Under the pieces are notes generated by a model, which worked only from the letters and a program-made list of their open reading frames with translations, did not search any database and was not told the origin of the DNA. Shown here piece after piece: positions 44,547 to 53,597 of a stretch of 64,000 nt of DNA (the stretch's first letter is position 1; each line of letters begins with the position of its first letter). Source of the stretch: Thiohalocapsa halophila (GTDB lineage Bacteria; Pseudomonadota; Gammaproteobacteria; Chromatiales; Chromatiaceae); NCBI RefSeq assembly GCF_016583825.1, contig NZ_NRRV01000012.1, forward strand, positions 35,901 to 99,900, in the 5' to 3' direction. The position numbers and the translations under genes were made by a program.

Positions 44547-44939
44547 ATGAAATTCGCAATTCAAATCAACGAAGGACCGTATCAGCACCAGGCTTCCGAC
44601 TCCGCCTACTTCTTCACGAAGGCGGCACTGGAGAAGGGGCATGAGGTCTTCCGCGTTTTCTTCTACCACGATGGTGTCAACAACGCCTCGCGCCTGACCA
44701 CCCCGCCGCAGGACGACCGCAACGTCGTCGCACGCTGGGCCGAGCTGGCCGAGCAGCACGATCTCGACATGGTGGTCTGTGTCGCGGCCGCGCAGCGCCG
44801 CGGCATGGTCGACGAGGGCGAGATGCAGCGCAACGGCAAGGACGCGACCAACATCGACCCGCGTTTTCGCATCTCCGGTCTCGGCCAGCTGGTCGAGGCG
44901 GCCATTCAATCGGATCGCCTGGTCGTCTTCGGCGACTGA
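44547..44939 (+). CDS. dsrE: sulfurtransferase subunit DsrE
   Basis: A 130-aa DsrE/TusD-family protein: KFAIQINEGPYQHQASDSAY start and the catalytic Cys in DMVVCVAAAQRRG. With DsrF and DsrH it forms the alpha2beta2gamma2 complex that relays persulfide sulfur to DsrC; the DsrE cysteine is the sulfur carrier. Just upstream, GAGATCCCCAGC is directly repeated (44510-44535). Confidence 0.97.
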   Translation: MKFAIQINEGPYQHQASDSAYFFTKAALEKGHEVFRVFFYHDGVNNASRLTTPPQDDRNVVARWAELAEQHDLDMVVCVAAAQRRGMVDEGEMQRNGKDATNIDPRFRISGLGQLVEAAIQSDRLVVFGD

Positions 44940-44969
44940 GCCCGCGATCGAGCCCAAGTGGGGGATCAC

Positions 44970-45380
44970 ATGTCGGAAACCATCAAGCAATTTCTCTATC
45001 TCAACCGTAAGGCGCCCTACGGGACGATCTACGCCTGGGAGTCCCTGGAGGTCGTGCTCATCGGTGCCGCGTTCGATCAGGACGTGAGCCTCGCCTTCAT
45101 GGACGACGGTGTGTATCAGCTGACCAAGGGCCAAGATACCGCCGGTGTCGGCATGAAGAATTTCTCTGCAACCTACGCCGCCCTTGGCGACTACGAGGTC
45201 AAGAAGATCTACGTCGAGAAAGAGTCCCTGGCGGAGCGCGGCCTGAGCCTGGACGACCTCCAGCACCTGGTGTGGGAGGACGAGGACGACGACTGGGCGG
45301 AGAAGGACTCCATCAAGCTCGTCTCGCGCGAAGAGATGACCGCCGTCATGGACGGGGCCGATGTCGTCTTCAGCTTCTGA
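44970..45380 (+). CDS. dsrF: sulfur relay subunit DsrF
   Basis: A 136-aa DsrF/TusC-family subunit: SETIKQFLYLNRKAPYGTIY, SLEVVLIGAAFDQDVSLAFMDDGVYQL and KKIYVEKESLAERG. There is no cysteine at the usual DsrE position, consistent with a structural role in DsrEFH. ATG 44970 has GGGGG upstream; GTG 44958 would add four residues. Confidence 0.96.
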   Translation: MSETIKQFLYLNRKAPYGTIYAWESLEVVLIGAAFDQDVSLAFMDDGVYQLTKGQDTAGVGMKNFSATYAALGDYEVKKIYVEKESLAERGLSLDDLQHLVWEDEDDDWAEKDSIKLVSREEMTAVMDGADVVFSF

Positions 45381-45405
45381 CGACTAAGACCGAGCGAGGA
45401 CAACG

Positions 45406-45714
45406 ATGAGCACTCTGCATACCGTCAACAAATCACCGTTCGAGAAGTCGTCCCTGGACGCCTGCTTGACCCACGTCAGCGGCGGCGCCAACGTGCTGCT
45501 CCTCGAGGATGGCGTCTACGCGGCCACCAAGGGCACGGCCGTCGAGCAGCGCGTGAAAGAAGCGCTCGATTCCGTCAAGCTGTTCGTGCTGGGCCCGGAT
45601 CTGCTGGCGCGCGGGCTGTCCGAAGAGCGTGTTATCGACGGCATCAATGTCGTGGACTACGCGGGCTTCGTGGACTTGGCCGCGGAGAACGACAAGGTCC
45701 AGGCCTGGCTGTAA
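45406..45714 (+). CDS. dsrH: sulfur relay subunit DsrH
   Basis: A 102-aa DsrH/TusB-family subunit: TLHTVNKSPFEKSSLDACL with a Cys in the first helix, then NVLLLEDGVYAATKGT and LGPDLLARGLSEERVIDGINVVDY. Smallest partner of DsrEFH. AGCGAGGA site upstream. Confidence 0.96.
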   Translation: MSTLHTVNKSPFEKSSLDACLTHVSGGANVLLLEDGVYAATKGTAVEQRVKEALDSVKLFVLGPDLLARGLSEERVIDGINVVDYAGFVDLAAENDKVQAWL

Positions 45715-45742
45715 TTCCACCAACCCATACAGGAGCATCGAT

Positions 45743-46075
45743 ATGCCTATCGAAGTCAACGGCAAGTCCTTCGACACCGACGAAGAGGGCTACCTCGCCA
45801 ACATCAACGACTGGGAGCCCGGCGTCGCCGAGGTGATGGCCAAGGAAGACGACCTGGACCTCACCGATGAGCACTGGGACATCATCAACTACCTGCGCGA
45901 GTACTACGAGGAGTACCAGATCGCGCCGGCGGTTCGTGTGCTCACCAAGGCCGTCGGCAAGAAGTTCGGCAAGGACAAGGGCAACAGCAAGTACCTCTAC
46001 GGGCTGTTCCCCTATGGTCCGGCGAAGCAGGCTTGCCGCTACGCCGGCCTGCCCAAGCCGACCGGCTGCGTCTGA
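45743..46075 (+). CDS. dsrC: DsrC sulfur carrier protein
   Basis: A 110-aa canonical DsrC: PIEVNGKSFDTDEEGYLANI, LTDEHWDIINYLREYY, KYLYGLFPYGPAKQACRYAG, and a flexible C-terminal arm. Both functional cysteines are present, Cys98 and penultimate Cys109, which carry the trisulfide between DsrEFH, DsrAB and DsrMKJOP. AGGAG ribosome site. Contrast the cysteine-less homologue at 38889-39227. Confidence 0.98.
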   Translation: MPIEVNGKSFDTDEEGYLANINDWEPGVAEVMAKEDDLDLTDEHWDIINYLREYYEEYQIAPAVRVLTKAVGKKFGKDKGNSKYLYGLFPYGPAKQACRYAGLPKPTGCV

Positions 46076-46106
46076 CGCGCGCCTGTCGCACACGCCGGTC
46101 TAGCTT

Positions 46107-46180
46107 GCTGCCGACGTCGGCGTTGGCCGTCGGCGGCAGCCCCATCGCCCGGCGCCGACGGTCCGGCGCGAGTCGGACCG
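46107..46180 (+). other. two hairpins between dsrC and dsrM
   Basis: Stem 1: GCTGCCGACG (46107-46116) with CGTCGGCGGCAGC (46128-46140; one GGC bulge). Stem 2: CGGTCCG (46159-46165) with CGGACCG (46174-46180), 8-nt loop. They lie in a 202-bp gap, unusually long for this operon, with no T tract. They probably stabilise or partly terminate the upstream mRNA. Confidence 0.55.
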
Positions 46181-46277
46181 ACGGCTCCCGAGAGTCAGCC
46201 GAGGCAACCGCGCGCCTGTGCAGCGGCGGCGCGCGCTTGGCCACGAATAACGAAGTCACCATCGAGGCACCGTCGTC

Positions 46278-47012
46278 ATGTCCTTCCTCTCCACGATCTA
46301 CGCCTATTTGTTCTACTTCGCGGCGTTCGTGTTGGTGGCCGGGCTGGCGGCCAAGGTCGTTCAGTACGCCCGCGCGCCGGCGCCGCTGAAGATCCCCACC
46401 ACGCCAGCGCCGACGACCCGCTCCGGCGTCGTCTTCCGACTCACGCGCGAAGTGGTCTTCTTCGAGAGCCTGTTTCGCGGTAACAAGTGGATTTGGATCT
46501 TCGGCTGGATATTCCACTTCGGGCTCTTTCTCGTGACGCTGCGCCACCTGCGCTACTTCATCGATCCGGTGTGGGCGCCGATTCAGTTCATCCAGCCCTT
46601 TGGCATCTACGGCGGTATTGCGATGGTCGTCGGCCTCGCCGGGCTGTGGGCGAGACGCTTCTTGGTCGACCGCGTGCGCTACATCACCTCGCTGTCGGAC
46701 CACCTGATCTTGGCGCTGCTGATCACCATCGGCCTGTCCGGGCTCGCAATGCAGTTCCTCGCGCATACCGACGTGATTCGGGTGAAGGAGTTCTTCCAGG
46801 GCCTCTACGTCGGGCAGGTGATGACGCTGCCGGCGGATCCCCTGCTACTGCTGCACCTGCTGTTGGTGGCCGGGCTCATGATCATCTTCCCTTACAGCAA
46901 GCTCCTGCATATGCCGGGGCTCTTCTTCAGCCCCTCGCGCAACCAAGTGGACAACCCCCGGGAGCGCCGACACGTCGCCGGCTGGGCACGTCGGTTGGAG
47001 CAACAGCAATAG
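46278..47012 (+). CDS. dsrM: cytochrome b-type membrane subunit DsrM
   Basis: A 244-aa membrane protein with about five to six helices, similar to the NarI cytochrome b subunit. Paired histidines within helices (such as FGWIFHFGLF, and LLLHLLL) are the likely heme ligands. It anchors the DsrMKJOP complex and exchanges electrons with the quinone pool. The last residues are charged and cytoplasmic. Confidence 0.95.
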   Translation: MSFLSTIYAYLFYFAAFVLVAGLAAKVVQYARAPAPLKIPTTPAPTTRSGVVFRLTREVVFFESLFRGNKWIWIFGWIFHFGLFLVTLRHLRYFIDPVWAPIQFIQPFGIYGGIAMVVGLAGLWARRFLVDRVRYITSLSDHLILALLITIGLSGLAMQFLAHTDVIRVKEFFQGLYVGQVMTLPADPLLLLHLLLVAGLMIIFPYSKLLHMPGLFFSPSRNQVDNPRERRHVAGWARRLEQQQ

Positions 47013-47151
47013 ACACGCGCCACGGCACCGCCGCCCGCCGTCGCTGCCAGCTCGCACGCAGCAACCTGCGGCCGCGAGCGCCTGACCAGGCGCGGCCCGC
47101 CCCCAGGCGAGAGGCACGGGCACAAGACCAGCTTTCGGAGAGACAGAAACC

Positions 47152-48687
47152 ATGGCCAAGGCCGACTTCGAAGTTCCCGTCCTGAAACAGTATCCGGAGA
47201 TCCCGGAGATCGAGCCGGGCATCATGGCCCACGCCTCGCCGTACAAATCCAAGGAGGAGTTCCAGTCGCCCTTGGGCTTTCCGGGTGCGCTGGTGGATGA
47301 CTGGCAGGACCAGGCCATCGACAAGATGGGCGAGCTGCTCGGGCGCTACCGCTCGCTGCGGGTGTACTTGGACTCTTGCGTCAAGTGCGGCTCCTGCACC
47401 GACAAGTGCCATTACTACCTGGGCACGCACGACCCCAAGAACATGCCCGTCGGTCGCCAGGACCTGATGCGCAAGGTGTATCGCCGGTACTTCACGCTCG
47501 CGGGCAAGTACTTTCCGAAGCTGGTCGGCGCCGAGGACTTCACCGAGGAAGTGCTCGCGGACTGGTACAGCTACTTCCACCAGTGCTCCCAGTGCCGGCG
47601 CTGCTCGGTGTTCTGTCCCTACGGCATCGACACCGCCGAGATCTCCATGGCCGCGCGCGAGATCATGGATCACATCGGCGTCGGCCAGAAGTATTGCAAC
47701 GAGATCATCGGCAAGGTCTACAAGATCGGCAACAACCTGGGGCTGCCCGGGCCTGCGCTGGAGGATACGCTGGAAGGCCTCGAAGAGGACGTCTATGACG
47801 AGACCGGCGTCGAGGTGAAGTATCCGCTGGACAAGGAGGGTGCCGAGGTCCTGCTCATCACGCCGTCGGCGGACTTCTTCGCCGAGCCGCACGTGGACGG
47901 CCTCATCGGCTATGGCAAGGTCTTCCACGAGGCCGGGCTGTCCTGGACGCTGAGCAGCTATGCCTCCGAGGCGGCCAACTTCGGCATGTTCATCGGCTCC
48001 TACGAGAATATGCGCCGGGTGGCCCTGCGCATTCGCGAGGCCGCCATCAAGCTGGGTGTCAAGCGTATCGTCTTCGGCGAGTGCGGCCATGCCTGGCGGG
48101 TCGCCTACAGCTTCCTGAATACCCTGGCGGGGCCTTGGGACTTTCTGGATCAGCGCTACCCGATCCCGCAGCACATCTGCGAGCTTACCTATGACCTCAT
48201 CCAGCGCGGCAAGCTGAATCTCGACAAGAGTCGCAACGACGACATGGTGCTGACGTACCACGACTCGTGCAACGTCTCACGCGCTTCGCGCATGGGCGAT
48301 CGCCCCGGCGGTCAGTTCGACATTCCCCGCGCGATCATCCGCGCGTCTTGCAACAACTTCTACGACATGGACGAGGACACCATCCGCGACCGCACCTTCT
48401 GCTGCGGCGGCGGCGGGGGTCTGCTGACCGACGATCTGATGGAAGTGCGCGTCAAAGGCGCCCAGCCGCGTGTGGAGGCGTTGAACAACGTCATCCAAGA
48501 GAAGGGCGTGACGCACATGGCCGCGATCTGCGCCATCTGCAAGAGCCAGTTCACCAAGGTGCTGCCGTACTACGGCATGGACATGGACCAGATCGTGAGC
48601 GTGCACCAGCTCGTGTCCAATGCGTTGGTCCTCACGGGCCAGACCACCGACGAAGACGACGTGGAGGCCGCCGACGAAGCCGCGTGA
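47152..48687 (+). CDS. dsrK: DsrK, HdrD-like Fe-S subunit of DsrMKJOP
   Basis: A 511-aa protein with two [4Fe-4S] ferredoxin motifs (CVKCGSCTDKC, CSQCRRCSVFCPYG) and the C-terminal cysteine-rich region including CCGGGGGLL, like the catalytic subunit of heterodisulfide reductase. It is proposed to act on the DsrC cysteines (trisulfide/disulfide) on the cytoplasmic side. It lies 139 bp downstream of dsrM. Confidence 0.97.
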   Translation: MAKADFEVPVLKQYPEIPEIEPGIMAHASPYKSKEEFQSPLGFPGALVDDWQDQAIDKMGELLGRYRSLRVYLDSCVKCGSCTDKCHYYLGTHDPKNMPVGRQDLMRKVYRRYFTLAGKYFPKLVGAEDFTEEVLADWYSYFHQCSQCRRCSVFCPYGIDTAEISMAAREIMDHIGVGQKYCNEIIGKVYKIGNNLGLPGPALEDTLEGLEEDVYDETGVEVKYPLDKEGAEVLLITPSADFFAEPHVDGLIGYGKVFHEAGLSWTLSSYASEAANFGMFIGSYENMRRVALRIREAAIKLGVKRIVFGECGHAWRVAYSFLNTLAGPWDFLDQRYPIPQHICELTYDLIQRGKLNLDKSRNDDMVLTYHDSCNVSRASRMGDRPGGQFDIPRAIIRASCNNFYDMDEDTIRDRTFCCGGGGGLLTDDLMEVRVKGAQPRVEALNNVIQEKGVTHMAAICAICKSQFTKVLPYYGMDMDQIVSVHQLVSNALVLTGQTTDEDDVEAADEAA

Positions 48688-48826
48688 CGGCAGCCACTAC
48701 GGGTTGTGCACGCCGCGTCGTCAGACGTCGGACGACTCGTCTAGAACATGGTCCCGGCCGACGCCGTGTCGACCAGACCTCATCGAGAAGCGAGCGCGAC
48801 AGCTTGCAGCGTAAGGAGCGTTACCC

Positions 48827-50788
48827 ATGGCAACTTCCAGCGATGAAATGAACAAGCTTTCCTGGCGCCGGTTCGAGGACGGCGACAACGTCTGGGATGA
48901 CCTGACCGAGCAGATCTTCGTTCAGGATACGTCCCACAAGTGCCCGACCTATGTGCACAAGACGCCGCCGTGCCAGGGCAGCTGTCCCTCCGGCGAGGAC
49001 ATTCGCGGCTGGCTGCAGATCGTGCGCGGGCTGGAGCAGCCGCCCGAGGGTATGACCTGGCAGGAGTACGCCTTCCGTCGCTCCACGGACGCCAATCCCT
49101 TCCCGTCCATGATGGGGCGCGTCTGCCCGGCGCCTTGCCAGGACGGCTGTAACCGCAACGAGGTCGAGGATTACGTCGGCATCAACGCCGTCGAGCAGTT
49201 CATCGGCGACAATGCCACCGCCCAGGGCTACAAGTTCTATCCGGCCGAGCACGACACGGGCCGGAATATCGCCGTCATCGGCGGCGGCCCGGCCGGCCTC
49301 GCAGCGGCCTACCAGCTGCGGCGCAAGGGCCATGCGGCTACTATCTTCGAGGCCAACGGCGACCTCGGCGGCATGTTCCGCTACGGCATCCCGGGCTACC
49401 GCGTGCCGCGGGACGCGCTGGACTCCGAGATCAACCGCATCCTCGACATGGGCAAGATCGAGGTGAAGCTGAACAGCCGCGTCGGCGTGGATATCACGGT
49501 CGAAGAGCTGGAGCAGAATTACGACGCCGTGCTTTGGGCCATCGGCTGTCAGTCCGGTCGCGGCCTGCCGGTGCCGGGCTGGGAGGGCACCCCGAACTGT
49601 GTCTCCGGCGTCGCCTTCCTGAAGGCCTTCAACGAGGGCCGCATGAAGGTCACCGCCGACAAGGTTGTCTGCGTCGGCGGCGGTGATACCTCCATCGACG
49701 TGGTCTCGGTTGCGCGCCGCCTCGGCCACATCACCAAGTCCGGCAACCGCGACCTGCCGGAGACGGTGATCCACGACGGCTATGTCGCCCACGATACCGC
49801 CATGACCGCGGCCGCGGAAGGCGCCGAGGTGACGCTGACGTCGCTGTTCCAGCGCGAGAAGATGACCGCCGCCGAGCACGAGGTGCACGACGCCCTGCAC
49901 GAGGGCGTGACCATCCTCGACGGCGTCATGCCGGTGGAGGTCATCAAGAGCGACGCGGGTCGAGCCATCGGCCTCAAGGTCGCCGACTGCGAGATGAAGG
50001 ACGGGCGCCCGACGCCGGTGGAGGGCACCGAGCGCGTCCTCGATGCCGATCTGGTGGTCTCCGCCATCGGCCAGGGCGGCGAGCTGACCGGCTTGGAGGA
50101 CTTCGACAACGGCCGCGGCCTGATGAATTCCGACAAGTTCTATCAGGTGCCGGACCGCCCGGGGCACTTCGTCGCCGGCGACATCATCCGCCCACACCTG
50201 CTGACCACCGCCATCGGCCAGGCGTGGATCGCCGTGGAGTCCATCGAGGAGTACCTGAAGCAGGCGGAGCACAAGAAGCGCCCGAAGGTGGACGTGCACC
50301 ACTTCAACCTGCTGGAGAAGATGACCGAGGCCCACCTCGCCCCCAGCGAGTTCAAGGTCGACGAGTCCGGCGATCTGCGCGGCACCTCCGATGCCGGTTA
50401 TGCGATCCACAACTACGAGGACCGCGCCAGCGCCGAGGTGATCCCGCACGACGAGCTGTTCCTCGCACATTTCCCCTATACGCCGCGGGTGCTGCGCAAG
50501 GAAGAGGTCCCCAGCGCCGAAGAGGTGCTCGGCCACTTCAAGGAGCGCGTCATCGGCTACAGCGAAGAGGACGCCGTCAACGAGGCCAAGCGCTGCATGA
50601 GCTGCGGCATGTGCTTCGAGTGCGACAACTGCGTCATCTTCTGTCCGCAGGACGCGGTGTTCCGCGTCAACAAGGATCAGCGGACCACCGGCCGCTATGT
50701 GGACACCGATTATGCCAAGTGCATCGGCTGCCATATCTGCGCGGACGTCTGTCCGACGGGCTACATCAAGATGGGCCTCGGTGAATAG
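48827..50788 (+). CDS. dsrL: DsrL, NAD(P)H:acceptor oxidoreductase
   Basis: A 653-aa flavoprotein related to the small subunit of glutamate synthase. N-terminal cysteines (CPTYVHKTPPCQGSCP, CPAPCQDGC) bind Fe-S. The FAD site is VIGGGPAGLAAAYQL, a second nucleotide-binding motif is VVCVGGGDTSIDVVSVA, and C-terminal ferredoxin motifs read CMSCGMCFECDNC and CIGCHICADVC. DsrL is the electron partner of rDsrAB and essential for oxidising stored sulfur. AAGGAG ribosome site. Confidence 0.97.
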   Translation: MATSSDEMNKLSWRRFEDGDNVWDDLTEQIFVQDTSHKCPTYVHKTPPCQGSCPSGEDIRGWLQIVRGLEQPPEGMTWQEYAFRRSTDANPFPSMMGRVCPAPCQDGCNRNEVEDYVGINAVEQFIGDNATAQGYKFYPAEHDTGRNIAVIGGGPAGLAAAYQLRRKGHAATIFEANGDLGGMFRYGIPGYRVPRDALDSEINRILDMGKIEVKLNSRVGVDITVEELEQNYDAVLWAIGCQSGRGLPVPGWEGTPNCVSGVAFLKAFNEGRMKVTADKVVCVGGGDTSIDVVSVARRLGHITKSGNRDLPETVIHDGYVAHDTAMTAAAEGAEVTLTSLFQREKMTAAEHEVHDALHEGVTILDGVMPVEVIKSDAGRAIGLKVADCEMKDGRPTPVEGTERVLDADLVVSAIGQGGELTGLEDFDNGRGLMNSDKFYQVPDRPGHFVAGDIIRPHLLTTAIGQAWIAVESIEEYLKQAEHKKRPKVDVHHFNLLEKMTEAHLAPSEFKVDESGDLRGTSDAGYAIHNYEDRASAEVIPHDELFLAHFPYTPRVLRKEEVPSAEEVLGHFKERVIGYSEEDAVNEAKRCMSCGMCFECDNCVIFCPQDAVFRVNKDQRTTGRYVDTDYAKCIGCHICADVCPTGYIKMGLGE

Positions 50789-50847
50789 GCTGGATGCAAC
50801 GGCAGGCCCCTGCGGCGCTTGGGCGTCGCCGGGGCCGGAGTAGTGCG

Positions 50848-51384
50848 ATGAGATACAAGCAATTCACGTCGGGCATGTGCCGGGTCACGAGCCTGGCCCT
50901 GGTGAGCTTGGCGTTGGTCGCGGGGAGCGCGATCGTGCAGGCCACCGGCGTCGGCGATTTCGTTGTCGACAGCTCCAAGGCCGCTGGCCTCGAGAACTGC
51001 GTCGAGCCCACCGAGTACATGCGCCGCAATCACATGGAGGTCATTCGCCACCAGCGTGATACGACTGTCTATGGCGGCATTCGCTCCACCAAGCACAGCC
51101 TGGCTGGCTGTGTGGAGTGTCATGTCGGGTACGACGCCCAGCACAAGCCCGTCGGCATCGATGGCGATGGGCAATTTTGCGCTGCATGCCACGACTATGC
51201 GGCGGTGAAGCTGAATTGCTTCGACTGCCACGCCACCGTCCCCCAAGGCGAGGCCTGGAATCAGGTCAGGGCCACGGAGCACGAAAGCCTGCTGCCAGGG
51301 GTGGAAGAGCAGGCGGATGCTGCGGCCGCAGCAGCGGCGGCGTCGGGCGCGAAGGCAGCCGCGCAGGAGAGCAGAGCACAATGA
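50848..51384 (+). CDS. dsrJ: DsrJ, periplasmic triheme cytochrome c
   Basis: A 178-aa protein with an uncleaved-type signal helix (residues ~10-32). Three CXXCH heme motifs are present: CVECH, CAACH and CFDCH. An extra Cys (ENCVEPTEYMRRNHMEV) fits the unusual His/Cys ligation known for DsrJ. The C-terminus has an Ala-rich tail of about 30 residues with eight consecutive Ala, not typical of the family. Its stop overlaps dsrO by 4 bp. Confidence 0.96.
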   Translation: MRYKQFTSGMCRVTSLALVSLALVAGSAIVQATGVGDFVVDSSKAAGLENCVEPTEYMRRNHMEVIRHQRDTTVYGGIRSTKHSLAGCVECHVGYDAQHKPVGIDGDGQFCAACHDYAAVKLNCFDCHATVPQGEAWNQVRATEHESLLPGVEEQADAAAAAAAASGAKAAAQESRAQ

Positions 51385-52187
51385 GCCAAGAACGCGATCG
51401 AGAAGTGAACCGAGAGCGGCGCCGTTTTATCGGTGCCGCTGCCGGCGCAGTGGCCGGGAGCGCAGGTGGTGCTGGAGCACTCGCGATGGGCGCACTGGCA
51501 TCGTCGGCCGCCGGCGACGCAGACGCCGCCGCGCGCACCGACCCCGTCACCGATCGGCACCGTTGGGGTATGTTCGTCGACACCAGCAAATGTGCCGACG
51601 GCTGCACGGCCTGTGTCGATGCCTGTGATCAAGAGAACGGCCTCAACCTGCAATCCGAGCCCCATGGTGATGACGAGGCCAAATGGCAAAACCAGCGGGC
51701 CGTGTGGATTCGCAAGGTCAAGCTGCGCGACCAGGCAACCGGGCACGTGACCAATCTGCCCCTGATGTGCCAGCACTGCGAGCACCCGCCGTGCGTGGAC
51801 GTCTGCCCCACGGGCGCCTCGTTCAAGCGTGCCGACGGTATCGTCATGGTGGACCGCCATACCTGCATCGGCTGTCGGTACTGCATGATGGCCTGTCCGT
51901 ACAAGGCCCGCTCCTTCATCCACGAGCAGGTGGATCAGAAGCTCACCCGGGCGCCCCGCGGCATGGGCTGCGTCGAGAGCTGCAATCTCTGCGCACACCG
52001 GCTCGACACCGGCGACATCTCCACCGCCTGCGCCGATGCCTGCGCTGCCGAGAATCACCATGCCATCGTCTTCGGCGATTTGAAGGACCCCACCAGTCCG
52101 GTGCGACAGGCCATGGCCAAGCAGACGAGCCGCCAGATCCGCGAAGATCTGGAGCTCAACACCGGTGTGCGCTACGCCGGCATTTGA
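51381..52187 (+). CDS. dsrO: DsrO, periplasmic Fe-S protein (Tat substrate)
   Basis: A 268-aa protein with a twin-arginine signal (RERRRFIGAAAGAVAG). The mature part carries four ferredoxin-type cysteine clusters, including CADGCTACVDAC, CQHCEHPPCVDVC, CIGCRYCMMAC and a final CNLCAHRL/CADAC group. It transfers electrons between DsrJ and DsrP on the periplasmic side. Coupled to dsrJ by an ATGA overlap. Confidence 0.96.
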   Translation: MSQERDREVNRERRRFIGAAAGAVAGSAGGAGALAMGALASSAAGDADAAARTDPVTDRHRWGMFVDTSKCADGCTACVDACDQENGLNLQSEPHGDDEAKWQNQRAVWIRKVKLRDQATGHVTNLPLMCQHCEHPPCVDVCPTGASFKRADGIVMVDRHTCIGCRYCMMACPYKARSFIHEQVDQKLTRAPRGMGCVESCNLCAHRLDTGDISTACADACAAENHHAIVFGDLKDPTSPVRQAMAKQTSRQIREDLELNTGVRYAGI

Positions 52188-52271
52188 TCCCATCTCGGGC
52201 CGCGCCTGCGCCTGCGCGACCCGCCCGCGGCGGCGCACTAGCCGCCGCGGCCCAATCATCGAGACCGAGCG

Positions 52272-53498
52272 ATGAGCAAAAGAATCGTCTACCGCGAATG
52301 GCTGATCCAACCCGAGCGTTATTGGGGTTTGCTCGCGATCCTGGCCGCTGTCATTGCCATCGGCGGCGCCGCTGCGCTGTATATGGAGCACGAGGGGCAC
52401 TGGGTCACGGGCATGACCAACTCCGTGGTTTGGGGTCTGCCGCATGTTTTTGCGGTATTCCTGATTGTCGCCGCCTCCGGGGCGCTCAACGTCGCCTCCA
52501 TCGGCACGGTCTTCAATAAACCCTCCTACAAGCCCTTGGGTCGGCTGTCCGGGCTGCTCGCCGCCGGGCTATTGGTGGGGGGCTTGCTGGTGCTGGTGCT
52601 CGACCTCGGACGCCCGGATCGACTCCTGGTGGCCATGACCACCTACAATTTTAGCTCGATCTTCGCCTGGAACATCTTCCTGTACACCGGCTTCCTGGCG
52701 ATCACCATCGGCTATCTGTGGACCATGGCCGAGCGCAAGGGCAATTATTTGCAGCGCCCGGTCGGTATTTTCGCCTTCCTCTGGCGCTTGGCGCTCACCA
52801 CGGGTACGGGCTCCATCTTCGGCTTCCTGGTGGGGCGCTCCGCCTATGACACTGCCGTGCTGGCGCCGATGTTCGTGGTCATGTCCTTTGCGTACGGGCT
52901 GGCCATCTACATGCTTGTGCTGATGACCAGCTTCGAGTGGGACGGCCGTCCCATCGGTCCGAAGATCCTCAAGCGCCTCAAGGACCTCCTGGGACTCTTC
53001 GTGGGGGCTGTGCTCTATTTCACGCTCATCTACCATCTGACCAATCTTTACGGCGCCAAGCATGCCGATTTCGAGTCCTTCCTGCTTCTGGACGGCGGTC
53101 TCTACACCCTGATGTTTTGGGGCGGCTGGGTGCTCGTGGGCGGTCTGCTTCCGCTCGGCATCATCTACCATCCGCGCCTCAGCAAAGACCGAAACTGGAT
53201 CGCGACGGCTTGTGCGCTGGTCATCGCCGGCGGCTTGGCCGCAATGTATGTGGTCATCATCGGCAGCCAGGCCTTTCCGCTGGAGATGTTCCCGGGCAAG
53301 ACCGTGCTCGCCTTCGGTGCTCCGGGTGACATCGGTGGCGCGGTCGCGCCCTATACGCCGAGCTTGCCGGAGCTGTTGCTCGGCATCGGCGGTGTCGCGG
53401 TTGCCATGCTCATCGTCTCTGTGGGGATCAGGGTGCTGCAGTTCCTGCCGGAATCCTTGTCCGACAGGGAAATGGACGGCTTGGCCGAGCCGGCCTGA
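52272..53498 (+). CDS. dsrP: DsrP, NrfD-family membrane subunit
   Basis: A 408-aa membrane protein with about ten helices of the NrfD/PsrC family, no heme motifs. It should take electrons to or from quinone and pass them to DsrO. Typical pieces are YWGLLAILAAVIAIGGAAAL, VLDLGRPDRLLVAM and FAWNIFLYTGF. Last gene of the transmembrane complex group. Confidence 0.95.
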   Translation: MSKRIVYREWLIQPERYWGLLAILAAVIAIGGAAALYMEHEGHWVTGMTNSVVWGLPHVFAVFLIVAASGALNVASIGTVFNKPSYKPLGRLSGLLAAGLLVGGLLVLVLDLGRPDRLLVAMTTYNFSSIFAWNIFLYTGFLAITIGYLWTMAERKGNYLQRPVGIFAFLWRLALTTGTGSIFGFLVGRSAYDTAVLAPMFVVMSFAYGLAIYMLVLMTSFEWDGRPIGPKILKRLKDLLGLFVGAVLYFTLIYHLTNLYGAKHADFESFLLLDGGLYTLMFWGGWVLVGGLLPLGIIYHPRLSKDRNWIATACALVIAGGLAAMYVVIIGSQAFPLEMFPGKTVLAFGAPGDIGGAVAPYTPSLPELLLGIGGVAVAMLIVSVGIRVLQFLPESLSDREMDGLAEPA

Positions 53499-53597
53499 CG
53501 TCGGCGGCGTCGGCGGCGCGCTGGCTGCCGACGCGCCCGCCTTTCTTCCGCCGTGCCGCGCTCAAGCGGCCGCCGCGACCGTCTCTCCTCCTGCGAC

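Noticed and set aside
48821..50734. Long minus-strand frame over dsrL
   Set aside because: Complete overlap with the unambiguous DsrL reading frame; an effect of GC-rich third positions.
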